A stretch of DNA of 64,000 nt from contig QUKC01000003.1 in assembly GCA_003481005.1 (NCBI GenBank), positions 1 to 64,000 on the forward strand, given 5' to 3'. Below, piece after piece: positions 16,388-24,546 of the stretch (position 1 is its first letter; every line of letters begins with the position of its first letter). The translations under genes were made by a program, and so were the position numbers. Origin of the DNA: Firmicutes bacterium TM09-10. GTDB taxonomy: Bacteria; Bacillota; Clostridia; Lachnospirales; Lachnospiraceae. The notes beneath the pieces are model-generated. The model saw only the letters and a program-made list of their open reading frames with translations. It ran no database searches and had not been told where the DNA came from.

Positions 16388-17145
16388 TTAGTACCAGTCG
16401 ATCACAGCGTTACGTAGCAGATACGGGCAGACTTTAGCCTGTTGCATACGTTTAGAAAGGTTCATTTTTGGATAGATTGGATCGATCCCCATTTCATTCA
16501 TATAACGGCGCGTTTTACGGCGGCCAACCTGATGCCCACGTTTCTTCAGTTGAGCAGACAGCTGTCGTGCTCCCCAGACCGGGTTATCTGTATGTAATCG
16601 ATCTATGATCGATTTGCAATCTAACTCCTCCTGAGATATGGGCGTGCCCTTGTAATACACACTGGTACGGTTGATATCAAGAAGCGCAGCTCCTGTTTTA
16701 ACTGGAAGTTCTTTAGTCTTCAAAAGGTTTTGGACTAAATTTACTCTCGTAGTCAGGTCCAAGTGTTTCTTCAGATTTTTTTTCAACCAATCCACCTGCA
16801 TGGTGAGCTGGCCAACTTTTTTCGCATATTCAGCTTTTTCCTTGCGCTCTAAAGCAAGTTTTTCTTTCAGATTATCCTCTCGTGTGTCATCAAAAACCGC
16901 GGATGCTTTATCGAGAAATTCCTTCTTCCAGTTGCGGAGAAGATTTGGCTGAATATTGTTTTCGGTTGCAATTGCATTTAAGTTTTTTTCTCCTTTGAGC
17001 AGTTCAATCACTAATTCTGATTTGAATTTGGCGGAGAAATTTCTTCTTGTTCGAGACATAATAATGATCCTTCTTTCTATAGTGTTTACAGTATATCAGA
17101 TTCATTAAGAAATGTCTCTTGAAGTGTCTTAAATTACGATACCAT
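16388..17145 (-). mobile_element. Truncated IS3-family element with fused OrfA-OrfB frame
   Basis: The frame 16388-17059 (223 residues) begins with the OrfA helix-turn-helix (MSRTRRNFSAKFKSELV) and leucine-rich coiled coil. It runs through an eight-A tract on the minus strand (16776-16783), where IS3 elements normally shift frame by -1. It then continues straight into the OrfB start (INRTSVYY, HTDNPVWGARQLS). It stops after VIDWY, before the DDE catalytic core, so no active transposase can be made. The left inverted repeat probably lies near 17,110-17,145 (AAGTGTCTTAAATTACGATA). The right part was lost next to the LysR gene. Confidence 0.85.
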
Positions 17146-17174
17146 TATACTGTGTTCTGCTTCCGTAAAATCAA

Positions 17175-18563
17175 TCAGCAATTCTCCCAATGCCACGATA
17201 TCAACTTTTTCTTCCATTTCAGTTCCTCCACAATCTCGTTATAACGTTTTTTATTTAACCGGTAGAAAAATAATACAACCGCAGTCACAATCCAAAGTGC
17301 ACCTGGAATCGTCGTAAATGCATGTTTCATAATTGAAAGTACAGTTGCATTTTGTGTCTGATTTGCAATATAACCATATTTTCCAAGTAATCCTGCTAAA
17401 AGTGCTGTTCCAACTGCCATTCCGATTTTATTTCCAAGTGAAATAAATGCATACTGAAAACCATCATTTCTAAGTCCGGTTTTCCACTCCCCATATTCCA
17501 CACAGTCTGGAATAATTGCATAGATTGCGGTATTAAATCCAGAGAAAAAAAACTGTGTGAGACCAGATAATGCATAAAAAATAGCTGGTGATTCTTTGGC
17601 ATTGAAGAAAAACATAGACAACATTGAAATTCCTGTAAATAAAGCAAAGAGAGATGCTGTTCTTCCTTTGTTATTCAACTTGCGGAATACTGGTTGAAAA
17701 CAGGCTGCCCCGATAATAGAAGGAATAATGATGCACATCGAATAAGTTGTGTAGTAGGAGGCATTCCCTTCCACATATGTAAAATAATACAGAATATCTG
17801 CGTTTCTACCATATAATGTAAATCCAAATAATATCTGTCCTACCAATGCAAGAAGATACGGTCTGTTCTGCATGACTGCTTTCAACTGAACCTTTACAGA
17901 AATTTTTTCTTTTTCAGGAGTGATCACTGCCTCTTTCGTCTTCGCAAAGCAGAAAAAATGACAGGCTGCAAAAATACATCCATATATGACCGCAACCGTC
18001 AGATATCCTGTCTTTGCACTGTGACTGCCTAATTTGCTGATCAGTGGAACTGTGATAATATTTAACACACCAATCGCTATCATCGCTGCAACCGAACGAG
18101 ATGTATTTATTTTTGCACGTTCATCAATATCCTGTGTCATAGCACCACACAAGGTTCCATATGGAATATTCACACAGGTATACCCCAGAACCAGCAGACA
18201 GTAGGTAATTACCATATAAATAATCTTTCCATTCTGCGGCCAGTCAGGTCTTGCCCAGAATGTCATGACAAGAAGGATTGCTGTAATTGGTGCCGCTACT
18301 AGCAGCCATGGACGGTACCGTCCCCATCTCGTTTTTGTTTTATCTGTAAGTCCCCCGACGATTGGATCGTTGATTGCATCCCAGAATCTTGAAAAAAGCA
18401 TAAGTGCCGACACCGCCGCCATACTGATTCCAAACACGTCTGTATAAAATATCATCAGAAAATTACTGACGAACATCCAGCTGAAATTACATCCAACATC
18501 ACCAAAGCCATATGCAATCTTACTGATCAGCGGTACTTTTCCATTTTTGTTTTCGCTTCCCAT
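17175..18563 (-). CDS. MFS sugar:cation symporter, GPH (MelB-like) family
   Basis: A 462-residue, 12-helix membrane transporter. GPH-family landmarks are the N-terminal KIAYGFGDVGCN, RFWDAINDPIVGGLTDKTKTRWGRYRPW (core NDPIVGGLTDKTKT), and GFQYAFISLGNKIG toward the C-terminus. These proteins import glycosides, pentosides or hexuronides with Na+ or H+. It is followed after the same promoter region by the VOC and dehydrogenase genes on the same strand (18-base gap to the VOC gene), which suggests uptake and oxidation of one sugar or polyol. The gene ends about 30 bases from the IS3 remnant but looks complete. Confidence 0.93.
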   Translation of the reverse strand: MGSENKNGKVPLISKIAYGFGDVGCNFSWMFVSNFLMIFYTDVFGISMAAVSALMLFSRFWDAINDPIVGGLTDKTKTRWGRYRPWLLVAAPITAILLVMTFWARPDWPQNGKIIYMVITYCLLVLGYTCVNIPYGTLCGAMTQDIDERAKINTSRSVAAMIAIGVLNIITVPLISKLGSHSAKTGYLTVAVIYGCIFAACHFFCFAKTKEAVITPEKEKISVKVQLKAVMQNRPYLLALVGQILFGFTLYGRNADILYYFTYVEGNASYYTTYSMCIIIPSIIGAACFQPVFRKLNNKGRTASLFALFTGISMLSMFFFNAKESPAIFYALSGLTQFFFSGFNTAIYAIIPDCVEYGEWKTGLRNDGFQYAFISLGNKIGMAVGTALLAGLLGKYGYIANQTQNATVLSIMKHAFTTIPGALWIVTAVVLFFYRLNKKRYNEIVEELKWKKKLISWHWENC

Positions 18564-18581
18564 ATGTCCCTCCTGTTTTTA

Positions 18582-18974
18582 TCAGAGTTTCTGACAGAAC
18601 TCTATTCTTTCCTCATTTGGGCCTTTAATCACAAAAAACCTCACACCATTTTCCCAAAATGGCAGTTCTTCGATTCCGTCTGTAATAACCGTGTATTTTT
18701 CATTGCAGATTTTCTGATACATACTTTCAATGTCTTCCACATCAAGTGCAACATGCTGGTATGCACCGTCTGACATTGCCGCCTGTCTATTTTCAAAGGT
18801 CTCTATACAGTAATTTTTTATCTGTAAAAATGCCACTTTTTCCCCTGCTTTTTCATTATATGTCTGCATAATTTCTTCAAATCCAAGACTCTTATAAAAC
18901 TCAACTGTTTTCTGTAAATCGTTTGTCGGAAGCCCGACATGGGCAACTCCGACAATTCCATATTTATTTTCCAT
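18582..18974 (-). CDS. VOC (glyoxalase/bleomycin-resistance fold) family protein
   Basis: A 130-residue protein of the vicinal oxygen chelate superfamily. The start reads VGVAHVGLPTNDLQKTVEFYKSLGF (core HVGLPTNDLQKTVEFYKSLG), and HVALDVEDIE begins the second beta-alpha-beta-beta-beta module. The metal-binding residues likely include the two His and a C-terminal Glu (NEERIEF). It sits between a dehydrogenase and a sugar symporter gene, with a 9-base gap to the former. An epimerase or isomerase step in the same pathway is plausible, but the substrate cannot be told. Confidence 0.85.
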   Translation of the reverse strand: MENKYGIVGVAHVGLPTNDLQKTVEFYKSLGFEEIMQTYNEKAGEKVAFLQIKNYCIETFENRQAAMSDGAYQHVALDVEDIESMYQKICNEKYTVITDGIEELPFWENGVRFFVIKGPNEERIEFCQKL

Positions 18975-18983
18975 ATACGCTCC

Positions 18984-20012
18984 TTACTTTTCACTGACAT
19001 TGATAATTACTTTCATCGTTGTCTCACGGTTATCATCAATATACTGGTATGCCTTCAGATAATCTTTAAAAGCAAATGTCTTTGAGATAAGCGGTTTCAA
19101 ATGAACTTTGCCCTCATTTACCAGTCTGATTCCATCTATATAATCATCATGGCGGTACATCATCGTGCTCTTAATGTCAAGTTCGTGGTCATTTGCCACT
19201 GCAAGATCTACTTCTGCCATTCCTGCAAAAACAGCCACCAGTACGATCGTGCTTCCTTTTCTTGCATATTTAATTGCCTGTCCCATTGTGATATTGTTTC
19301 CAGCACAGTCGTAGATTACATCCGCCTTATCCGGTCCAAATGCTTCGATCATTGCCTCCCCAAAGTCTTTATTTTTGGTATTCACACACACATCAATTCC
19401 ACATTCTTTTGCCTTTGCCAATCTAAGATCACTGATATCTGTGATCATCACTTTCGCTGCCCCCATTCCTTTTGCTGCCTGTGCCACGAGATTTCCGATC
19501 GGTCCTGCGCCAAGGACTGCAATATTCATGCCAGCCACATCACCCATCTGTTTTACACCATGAACTGCCACCGCAAGAGGTTCGATCATAGCTCCTTCTT
19601 CATAGGACATATCTTCTGGAATCGGTGTTACTTTCGATGCATCCACTGCAAAATACTCAGATGCTGTTCCTGTCGTCTGAAATCCCATTACTTTTAATTC
19701 CTCACAAAGATTATACTTTCCATGACGGCATGGATAGCAGTGTCCACAATATACCTGCGGCTCTATCGTCACCTTCTGTCCAACATGAAACTCTGTGACA
19801 TTTTTTCCAAGTTCTATGATCTCACCTGAAACCTCATGTCCCTGTGTTACCGGATATTTTGTAAACGGATGTTTTCCATGATAAACATGAATATCTGATC
19901 CACAGACACCAATATTCATAATCTTTACCAACACCTGATTTTCCTTCACCTCCGGAACCGGAACCTCTCTGAAAATAATTTCTCCTGGATTTGTCATTAC
20001 CTGCTGTAACAT
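18984..20012 (-). CDS. Zinc-dependent alcohol/polyol dehydrogenase (sorbitol dehydrogenase-like MDR)
   Basis: A 342-residue medium-chain dehydrogenase. The catalytic zinc site GVCGSDIH and GHEVSGE, the structural zinc cysteines (CGHCYPCRHGKYNLC) and the Rossmann AVLGAGPIGNL motif are all present, so it should be active with NAD(P)+. The start at 20012 is chosen over an upstream Met at 20120 because AAGGAGG precedes it and the extra N-terminus is low-complexity. It is the first gene of the unit dehydrogenase-VOC-symporter. The divergent or upstream ROK gene is the likely regulator. Confidence 0.93.
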   Translation of the reverse strand: MLQQVMTNPGEIIFREVPVPEVKENQVLVKIMNIGVCGSDIHVYHGKHPFTKYPVTQGHEVSGEIIELGKNVTEFHVGQKVTIEPQVYCGHCYPCRHGKYNLCEELKVMGFQTTGTASEYFAVDASKVTPIPEDMSYEEGAMIEPLAVAVHGVKQMGDVAGMNIAVLGAGPIGNLVAQAAKGMGAAKVMITDISDLRLAKAKECGIDVCVNTKNKDFGEAMIEAFGPDKADVIYDCAGNNITMGQAIKYARKGSTIVLVAVFAGMAEVDLAVANDHELDIKSTMMYRHDDYIDGIRLVNEGKVHLKPLISKTFAFKDYLKAYQYIDDNRETTMKVIINVSEK

Positions 20013-20184
20013 AATTGTTTCCTCCTTTTTATATTGTTTTATATTATGTTTTATAAAATGTTTTATTAAAGTAATTACATTATTACCCTGTAAACACGAT
20101 TTGTCAATATGTTTTTTCACAATTTTATATATTTCATAATTTCAAAATACATTTTTTGTGTATTTTTCACAATCAACACGCAAA

Positions 20185-20226
20185 AACGGAAAGGAAACCG
20201 TAGTTACTGTTTTCTTTCCGTTTTTT
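20185..20226 (-). terminator. Terminator after the ROK gene (possibly bidirectional)
   Basis: ACGGAAAGGAAA (20186-20197) is nearly complementary to TTTCTTTCCGT (20211-20221), with T-runs on both outer sides. It lies about 170 bases beyond the ROK stop and ahead of the dehydrogenase unit. Confidence 0.6.
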
Positions 20227-20397
20227 ACTATAATATCTTTTTCTAATTTTACACAACTTCTCGTTTTTCACACATATAAAGCGGACATCTGCATTCGCTT
20301 TGCAACCTGTCAGTGGGAGTTTTTAACTCCAACCGACTAAACATCCCCTTGCCCTACGCACTAGATGCGGTGGACTGCTTATCTGCGTTCAAAAAAT

Positions 20398-21450
20398 TTA
20401 CAATTCTACCATATGTTTTGTAAAAAAGTATTTCGCGGCTCCAACAGCCGACGCTTCTTTCTTATACGAACAATTTTTCAAGTATGAAACATCATGCTCA
20501 AAGCCATTATATGCCATCACTTTTTCTCCCAGTGGTATCATATAATCTGACAATACCCCTCCCACATCACCTCCTAGTATGATATCCATATCATATGCCA
20601 TCCGCAGATTTGATATCAAAACAGCAAGATGATCCAGATACTCATTCCATGTCTGCAAAATTTTTTCATCACCACTTTCAATTTTTTCCATAAATGCATC
20701 CAGTGACTGCCTGTTATTTTGTGTCAGTACACTTGCAGCACAATATGCATCCGCACATCCTGATTTACCACAATAACATTTTCTTCCACCGGGAACGAGT
20801 ATTATGTGACCAAACTCCCCTGCTTTCTGGTTCTGTCCTCGAAACAGCTTTCCATCTATGCAGAATGCGCCTCCTAAGGTATGGTTCAAAGACAGATATA
20901 TCGCATTAGGATACTTTTGCTTTTTTTCTGCAAGCATTGCAGCATTAGCATCATTTTCAAAATATACTGGAATTTCCAGAGCCTGCTCTAAAAAACGCAG
21001 GCTATAATTCTCTATGCCTAAAGCATGAGATTTTAAAACGATCCGTTCTTTCTGATCAATGATTCCTGGAATCGCCACTCCAATCCCAAGTAGCGTGTTC
21101 TTCGCCAATTCGCCTTCAAGAAAAATTTTGACCTTTTGTGCCACCTCTGTACAATAGGATAATTCTGCCGTAAATTTTAAACGGATGCGATCCTTTTTTA
21201 TAATCTCATCTCCAAGATTTACTAATACCATTTCTATATGATTCGCTGTAATCAAAATTCCCATTGCATGACAGTACGACTTATTAATCCCTATACTTTT
21301 TGCCTTCCGTCCACCGGTCGAAGCATATTCCCCAGTTTCTTCCAACACCATTTTTTCTAACAAGTCATTCACATTTGCTAATACAGTCGGCATACTCAAG
21401 TTTAACTCTTTTGCGATTTCTGCCTTGGATGTGACATGATTGTTCAGCAC
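20398..21450 (-). CDS. ROK-family transcriptional regulator (NagC/XylR type)
   Basis: About 350 residues. The N-terminal helix-turn-helix reads SKAEIAKELNLSMPTVLANVNDL. The ROK sugar-kinase-like domain follows, with GGAFCIDGKL and the zinc cysteines CYCGKSGCADAYC. It probably represses the adjacent sugar/polyol genes until the sugar is present. The true start is uncertain: the GTG at 21450 has no good ribosome site and cuts into the first helix. The frame is open for another 100 bases (to a TAG near 21,578) without an ATG, so the 5' end may be damaged or use a rare start. Confidence 0.85.
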   Translation of the reverse strand: MLNNHVTSKAEIAKELNLSMPTVLANVNDLLEKMVLEETGEYASTGGRKAKSIGINKSYCHAMGILITANHIEMVLVNLGDEIIKKDRIRLKFTAELSYCTEVAQKVKIFLEGELAKNTLLGIGVAIPGIIDQKERIVLKSHALGIENYSLRFLEQALEIPVYFENDANAAMLAEKKQKYPNAIYLSLNHTLGGAFCIDGKLFRGQNQKAGEFGHIILVPGGRKCYCGKSGCADAYCAASVLTQNNRQSLDAFMEKIESGDEKILQTWNEYLDHLAVLISNLRMAYDMDIILGGDVGGVLSDYMIPLGEKVMAYNGFEHDVSYLKNCSYKKEASAVGAAKYFFTKHMVEL

Positions 21451-21634
21451 ATAATTAATTATTTTTTTTCTTGTTATATTTCTTTTATCTTTATTTTCCG
21501 TTTTCTTATCCTCTTTTATTAAATATTTTATAAAAGAATTATATGCTTTTTTCTTCTTCTTGTAAAGTAATGTTTGCTATTGTCCTCTGGCAGATGGCAG
21601 CCATTGCTATCACAACACATTCCCTGATATTCTT

Positions 21635-21925
21635 TCATGACCTATTTTTCTCCTCGTACATATATGGGCTTCTTACTTCGCCCTGAAATTGCATTACTTT
21701 GTAATCCAGTGTATTTTTCTTTGGCATGGCACGTTTGGCAGTCATATCATTTACAATAATTTTCATGCACTGTGTCATATGTACGAATTTGGGATTAAAT
21801 TTTACTGATACCGGATGATAATGGTTCATTAAAAGTGTCAATGCTTTTTCCTTTTCTTCTTCCAGTACGATCTCTACACGTCCCGTACCAACAACACTTT
21901 CATAGCAATGGAGAATGAAGAACAA
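21635..21925 (-). pseudogene. C-terminal fragment of a NimA-like/pyridoxamine 5'-phosphate oxidase-family flavoprotein
   Basis: About 95 residues matching the second half of NimA-like flavin-binding proteins: HCYESVVGTGRVE, the acidic EEEKEKAL stretch, and NDMTAKRA. The first 60-70 residues that start such proteins are missing. The remaining frame runs into the start of the opposite-strand HxlR gene (18-base overlap), so a deletion has joined the two genes here. It is expected to be non-functional. Confidence 0.7.
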
Positions 21926-22240
21926 AATGATTTTCGTCTGGAAGGAACAGGATTTGCCTATACACTATCGCTGATCAATGGCAAATATAAAATGCCAATT
22001 CTGTATTGCCTTTCCAAACGTGAAGTCGTCCGATATAACGAAATGAAAAGATATCTTGGGAAAGTAACCTTTAAGACATTAACGGATTCGCTAAAAGCAT
22101 TAGAAGAAGATGGATTAGTGAGCCGTAAAGAGTACCCTCAAGTGCCCCCGAAAGTAGAATATAGTCTTACTGAAAAAGGAAGATCTCTGATACCTATGCT
22201 TACGGCTTTGTGTACATGGGGAGAAGAACATAGGAATTAA
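21908..22240 (+). CDS. HxlR-family winged-helix transcriptional regulator
   Basis: A 110-residue regulator with the HxlR pattern: YTLSLINGKYKMPILYCL near the start (core LINGKYKMPIL), then a winged helix (TFKTLTDSLKALEEDGLVSRKEY region) and VEYSLTEKGRSLIP. The family cysteine near the N-terminus is absent, so redox sensing through it is unlikely. It is one of the few plus-strand genes. It faces the truncated NimA-like gene, which may once have been its divergent target. No good ribosome site precedes the ATG, perhaps due to the deletion at this junction. Confidence 0.85.
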   Translation: MENEEQNDFRLEGTGFAYTLSLINGKYKMPILYCLSKREVVRYNEMKRYLGKVTFKTLTDSLKALEEDGLVSRKEYPQVPPKVEYSLTEKGRSLIPMLTALCTWGEEHRN

Positions 22241-22305
22241 AATTTATTGTAGTTCGCATAAACATACAAGCAGGCGACACGCCCTTGTCTGTTCAAATAT
22301 CTATA

Positions 22306-23064
22306 TTAAAGTGTCTCGTACATTGCTTTTAATTCTTCCAGAATCTTCTCCTTTGTTCTGCCAACCAACCCCAACTGCTTAATATCCACGTTTTCATTTT
22401 TCATACGCTGGACAAACTCTTGAATATCGACATAAACTCCTTGGGGAGCCACTACCTTGGCGGTGGGATCAATCAACTCCGTCAGACGGAAAACATCATT
22501 CTTATGTTTCTTGATATTTTTGCTATCAACGTGTTCTCCTGCGGCCTTACGATCTGTCAAATCCATCCACGCTTTTGCCTTAAACGGAATCAAATATGCC
22601 GCATCCAAGACAGTCACTCCATCAACGGTGACTTTCCCCTGCTTCAAAAACTCATAGTAATCATCGTCCAAAAGAATAGCAGACAGACTCGAAATATCTT
22701 CGTCCATCGGTAACGGTGTTAGCACTGCATCTTCTGGAAGTTGGATGGTATCCAGCTTTCGCGTGAAAAGTTCAATCATTGCAGGATACTGATTTGTAAT
22801 TGGGTGACTAAACCGATAAAACTGCGGCACACCTGAACTTTTGTTGCAATGCTCATATCCCGCCTGTTTTACATATTCCCAAAATTTCTTTCCGAAATTT
22901 GCGTCAACTGCTTCTATAATCAAAACAAGGTCAATATCCTTTGTCGCACGGAAGTCCAGTCCCTCCTCCGTCATCAGAATGTCACACGCAGTTCCACCAA
23001 TGATAGCATATTGTTCTTCACTGCCCTTGAACCATTCCTTAAAGCTGTCAATTCCTGTAACCAT
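22306..23064 (-). CDS. AbiEii-type nucleotidyltransferase toxin
   Basis: A 252-residue protein of the DNA-polymerase-beta-like nucleotidyltransferase superfamily. The IIGGTACDIL motif (GG-T/S) and the RATKDIDLVLII motif (D-x-D, metal-binding) are both intact, so catalysis is possible. It overlaps the upstream regulator-like gene by 17 bases, as toxin and antitoxin genes of AbiE systems often do. AbiE pairs are type IV toxin-antitoxin or phage abortive-infection systems. The family is more diverged from classical AbiEii, so the activity is inferred. Confidence 0.75.
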   Translation of the reverse strand: MVTGIDSFKEWFKGSEEQYAIIGGTACDILMTEEGLDFRATKDIDLVLIIEAVDANFGKKFWEYVKQAGYEHCNKSSGVPQFYRFSHPITNQYPAMIELFTRKLDTIQLPEDAVLTPLPMDEDISSLSAILLDDDYYEFLKQGKVTVDGVTVLDAAYLIPFKAKAWMDLTDRKAAGEHVDSKNIKKHKNDVFRLTELIDPTAKVVAPQGVYVDIQEFVQRMKNENVDIKQLGLVGRTKEKILEELKAMYETL

Positions 23065-24007
23065 CTATCTTCCTCCACAGTTCATTCAACATTTCTTCTA
23101 CTGCTTCTTCAACCCGTTCATCTGCATCTTCTCTCAATGCCAATGCCAGCGAAAGCTCATCTACAATGTTTCGCGTGGACAATTTTCGTGGATTATATCT
23201 CCACATCTCTACGGCCACTTGCACCTGCGAATTCTGCAAGCTATTGGACATAACATCTTTCCATTGAGAGATTCTTTCTGCCGCATAACATCTGACATTC
23301 GGTGTGTTCAGCATGGAATACTCTGCCAACGCCGAATATCCACTTTCCAACAGCTCTGTTCCCACCAATTCTTTCGGAATATAAACCGTTCGTTTTATTG
23401 GATTCAGTAACTTATCTCCTGTCCTTTGGAACAGTGTTTTCGGAGAATCCTCAGATTGCATGATCCTCTGCACACCGACTTTTCTGATATGCAGCAATCC
23501 CATTTCTTCAAGCTGTCTTGATGCCCTTGATATAGAAGTAGGTGTCAGTTCCAAGTCCTTCGCAGCTTGACTTGTAGATAGTTCCTGTGCGCCTCCATAA
23601 ATGAAATGCAGTAGAAGCATCTGCGCCGATGGAAGTATTTCTTCCCTTGTCTTTTTTTCGGCGCTGCACCGTTCCTGCAAATACACTGCCATAAAAGGCA
23701 AATAAATTTGCTTTCCATCTACAATAAATGGAATCTTCTCACGAATCAAATATTCTTTCTGGCGAAAGCTAAGTTCTTTTAGCACCAGCACAACAGGCAC
23801 GTTCTCATTTTTCTGTATCCGAGCAATATGTTTTTTCAGTACTTCAATCTGCTCCAGTTCTGTCTTAGGATAAAGAAAAATCATCTTCTGTTCAATCATT
23901 GACACCATCCTTAAACGGTACCTTGTGGCTATAAAATTGGGCAAATGCTTAAACTCCACATCATCATAGGTAACCTTGACTCCCAGAACTTTATCGAGAT
24001 ATTCCAT
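23048..24007 (-). CDS. AbiEi-like antitoxin with winged helix-turn-helix
   Basis: A 319-residue protein. The middle holds a MarR-like winged helix (LSTSQAAKDLELTPTSISRASRQLEEMGLL region, core SQAAKDLELTPTSISRA). The N-terminal and C-terminal parts have no motif I recognise. It is followed by the nucleotidyltransferase gene with a 17-base overlap. It likely binds its own promoter: the upstream 60 bases carry repeated CTTAACTC-type motifs. By analogy with AbiEi it would neutralise the toxin and repress the operon. Confidence 0.7.
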   Translation of the reverse strand: MEYLDKVLGVKVTYDDVEFKHLPNFIATRYRLRMVSMIEQKMIFLYPKTELEQIEVLKKHIARIQKNENVPVVLVLKELSFRQKEYLIREKIPFIVDGKQIYLPFMAVYLQERCSAEKKTREEILPSAQMLLLHFIYGGAQELSTSQAAKDLELTPTSISRASRQLEEMGLLHIRKVGVQRIMQSEDSPKTLFQRTGDKLLNPIKRTVYIPKELVGTELLESGYSALAEYSMLNTPNVRCYAAERISQWKDVMSNSLQNSQVQVAVEMWRYNPRKLSTRNIVDELSLALALREDADERVEEAVEEMLNELWRKIDGYRN

Positions 24008-24022
24008 GTCATCACCTGCAAT

Positions 24023-24081
24023 CTTAACTCTTTTTCTGTATTATAACTCTTTTTAAGTTAAGATGCAATATTTGAGTTAAG
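24023..24081. promoter_or_regulatory. Operator-like repeats upstream of the AbiE-type pair
   Basis: CTTAACTC (24023-24030) is the exact inverse of GAGTTAAG (24074-24081). Variant copies, TATAACTCTT near 24,042 and AAGTTAAG at 24,055-24,062, lie between. The cluster sits directly ahead of the antitoxin gene, where an autoregulator would bind. Confidence 0.5.
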
Positions 24082-24189
24082 AGCAGTTAAAAATCAACAT
24101 TATTAAAAATTATTTTTACAAAAAAACCGATGCAACATGAGCATTACACCCACACTGCACCGGACATTCCATCATCAACTGCTCTGTCT

Positions 24190-24297
24190 AAAGTCCTATG
24201 ACACAACCCATGATAACTTAGAGGATGACACCCATCAAGATATCCACCAAGTTAGCCACCAAGATTCTACGCCGTCAGCAGTTATATTGCACCTAAT
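24190..24297. repeat. Dispersed repeat S1, copy 1
   Basis: About 108 bases that recur with a few changes at 55,732-55,838 (same orientation). On the plus strand it reads SYDTTHDNLEDDTHQDIHQ, a His/Asp-rich THD-type repeat like those near the C-terminus of some AlbA_2/Divergent-AAA proteins, so it is probably a gene scrap. It has no start codon of its own in context. It is joined directly to remnant S2. Confidence 0.7.
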
Positions 24298-24500
24298 CCC
24301 CCATTTCCAACTCGTTCAAAAGCGAATCCTGCGGAAGCGAGTCAAACACATCATTCTCGACCGCACAGCGTAAAGAGTCTGTATTTCGTTTCAGTACATC
24401 CGATGCAAAAACAGCAGGAACTTGATATATGCCTTCCTCCAGATGTTTACATAAAAATACATAACTATTCTTTGGCAGGTTCAAATCCAGCATATCTGTA
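24298..24500 (-). pseudogene. C-terminal remnant (S2) of an AAA-family ATPase
   Basis: About 67 residues (MLDLNLPKNSYVFLCKHLEE at the start) nearly identical to the C-terminal end of the ATPase at 54,356-55,459. The rest of the gene and its TOPRIM partner are missing. It lies only about 50 bases beyond the stop of the ABC transporter gene, at the edge of the large high-G+C operon. It therefore marks a junction where that operon was inserted or the ATPase gene was deleted. Confidence 0.85.
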
Positions 24501-24546
24501 TCCCGTGCTGTACACAGGGCTCAGACCGTTTCGCTTTCCTTCTCTG

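Noticed and set aside
24470..24495. GGTTCAAATCC text resembling a tRNA T-arm (also near 54,550)
   Set aside because: It is part of the conserved ATPase coding sequence and no acceptor stem or anticodon arm is nearby. No tRNA was found in the window.
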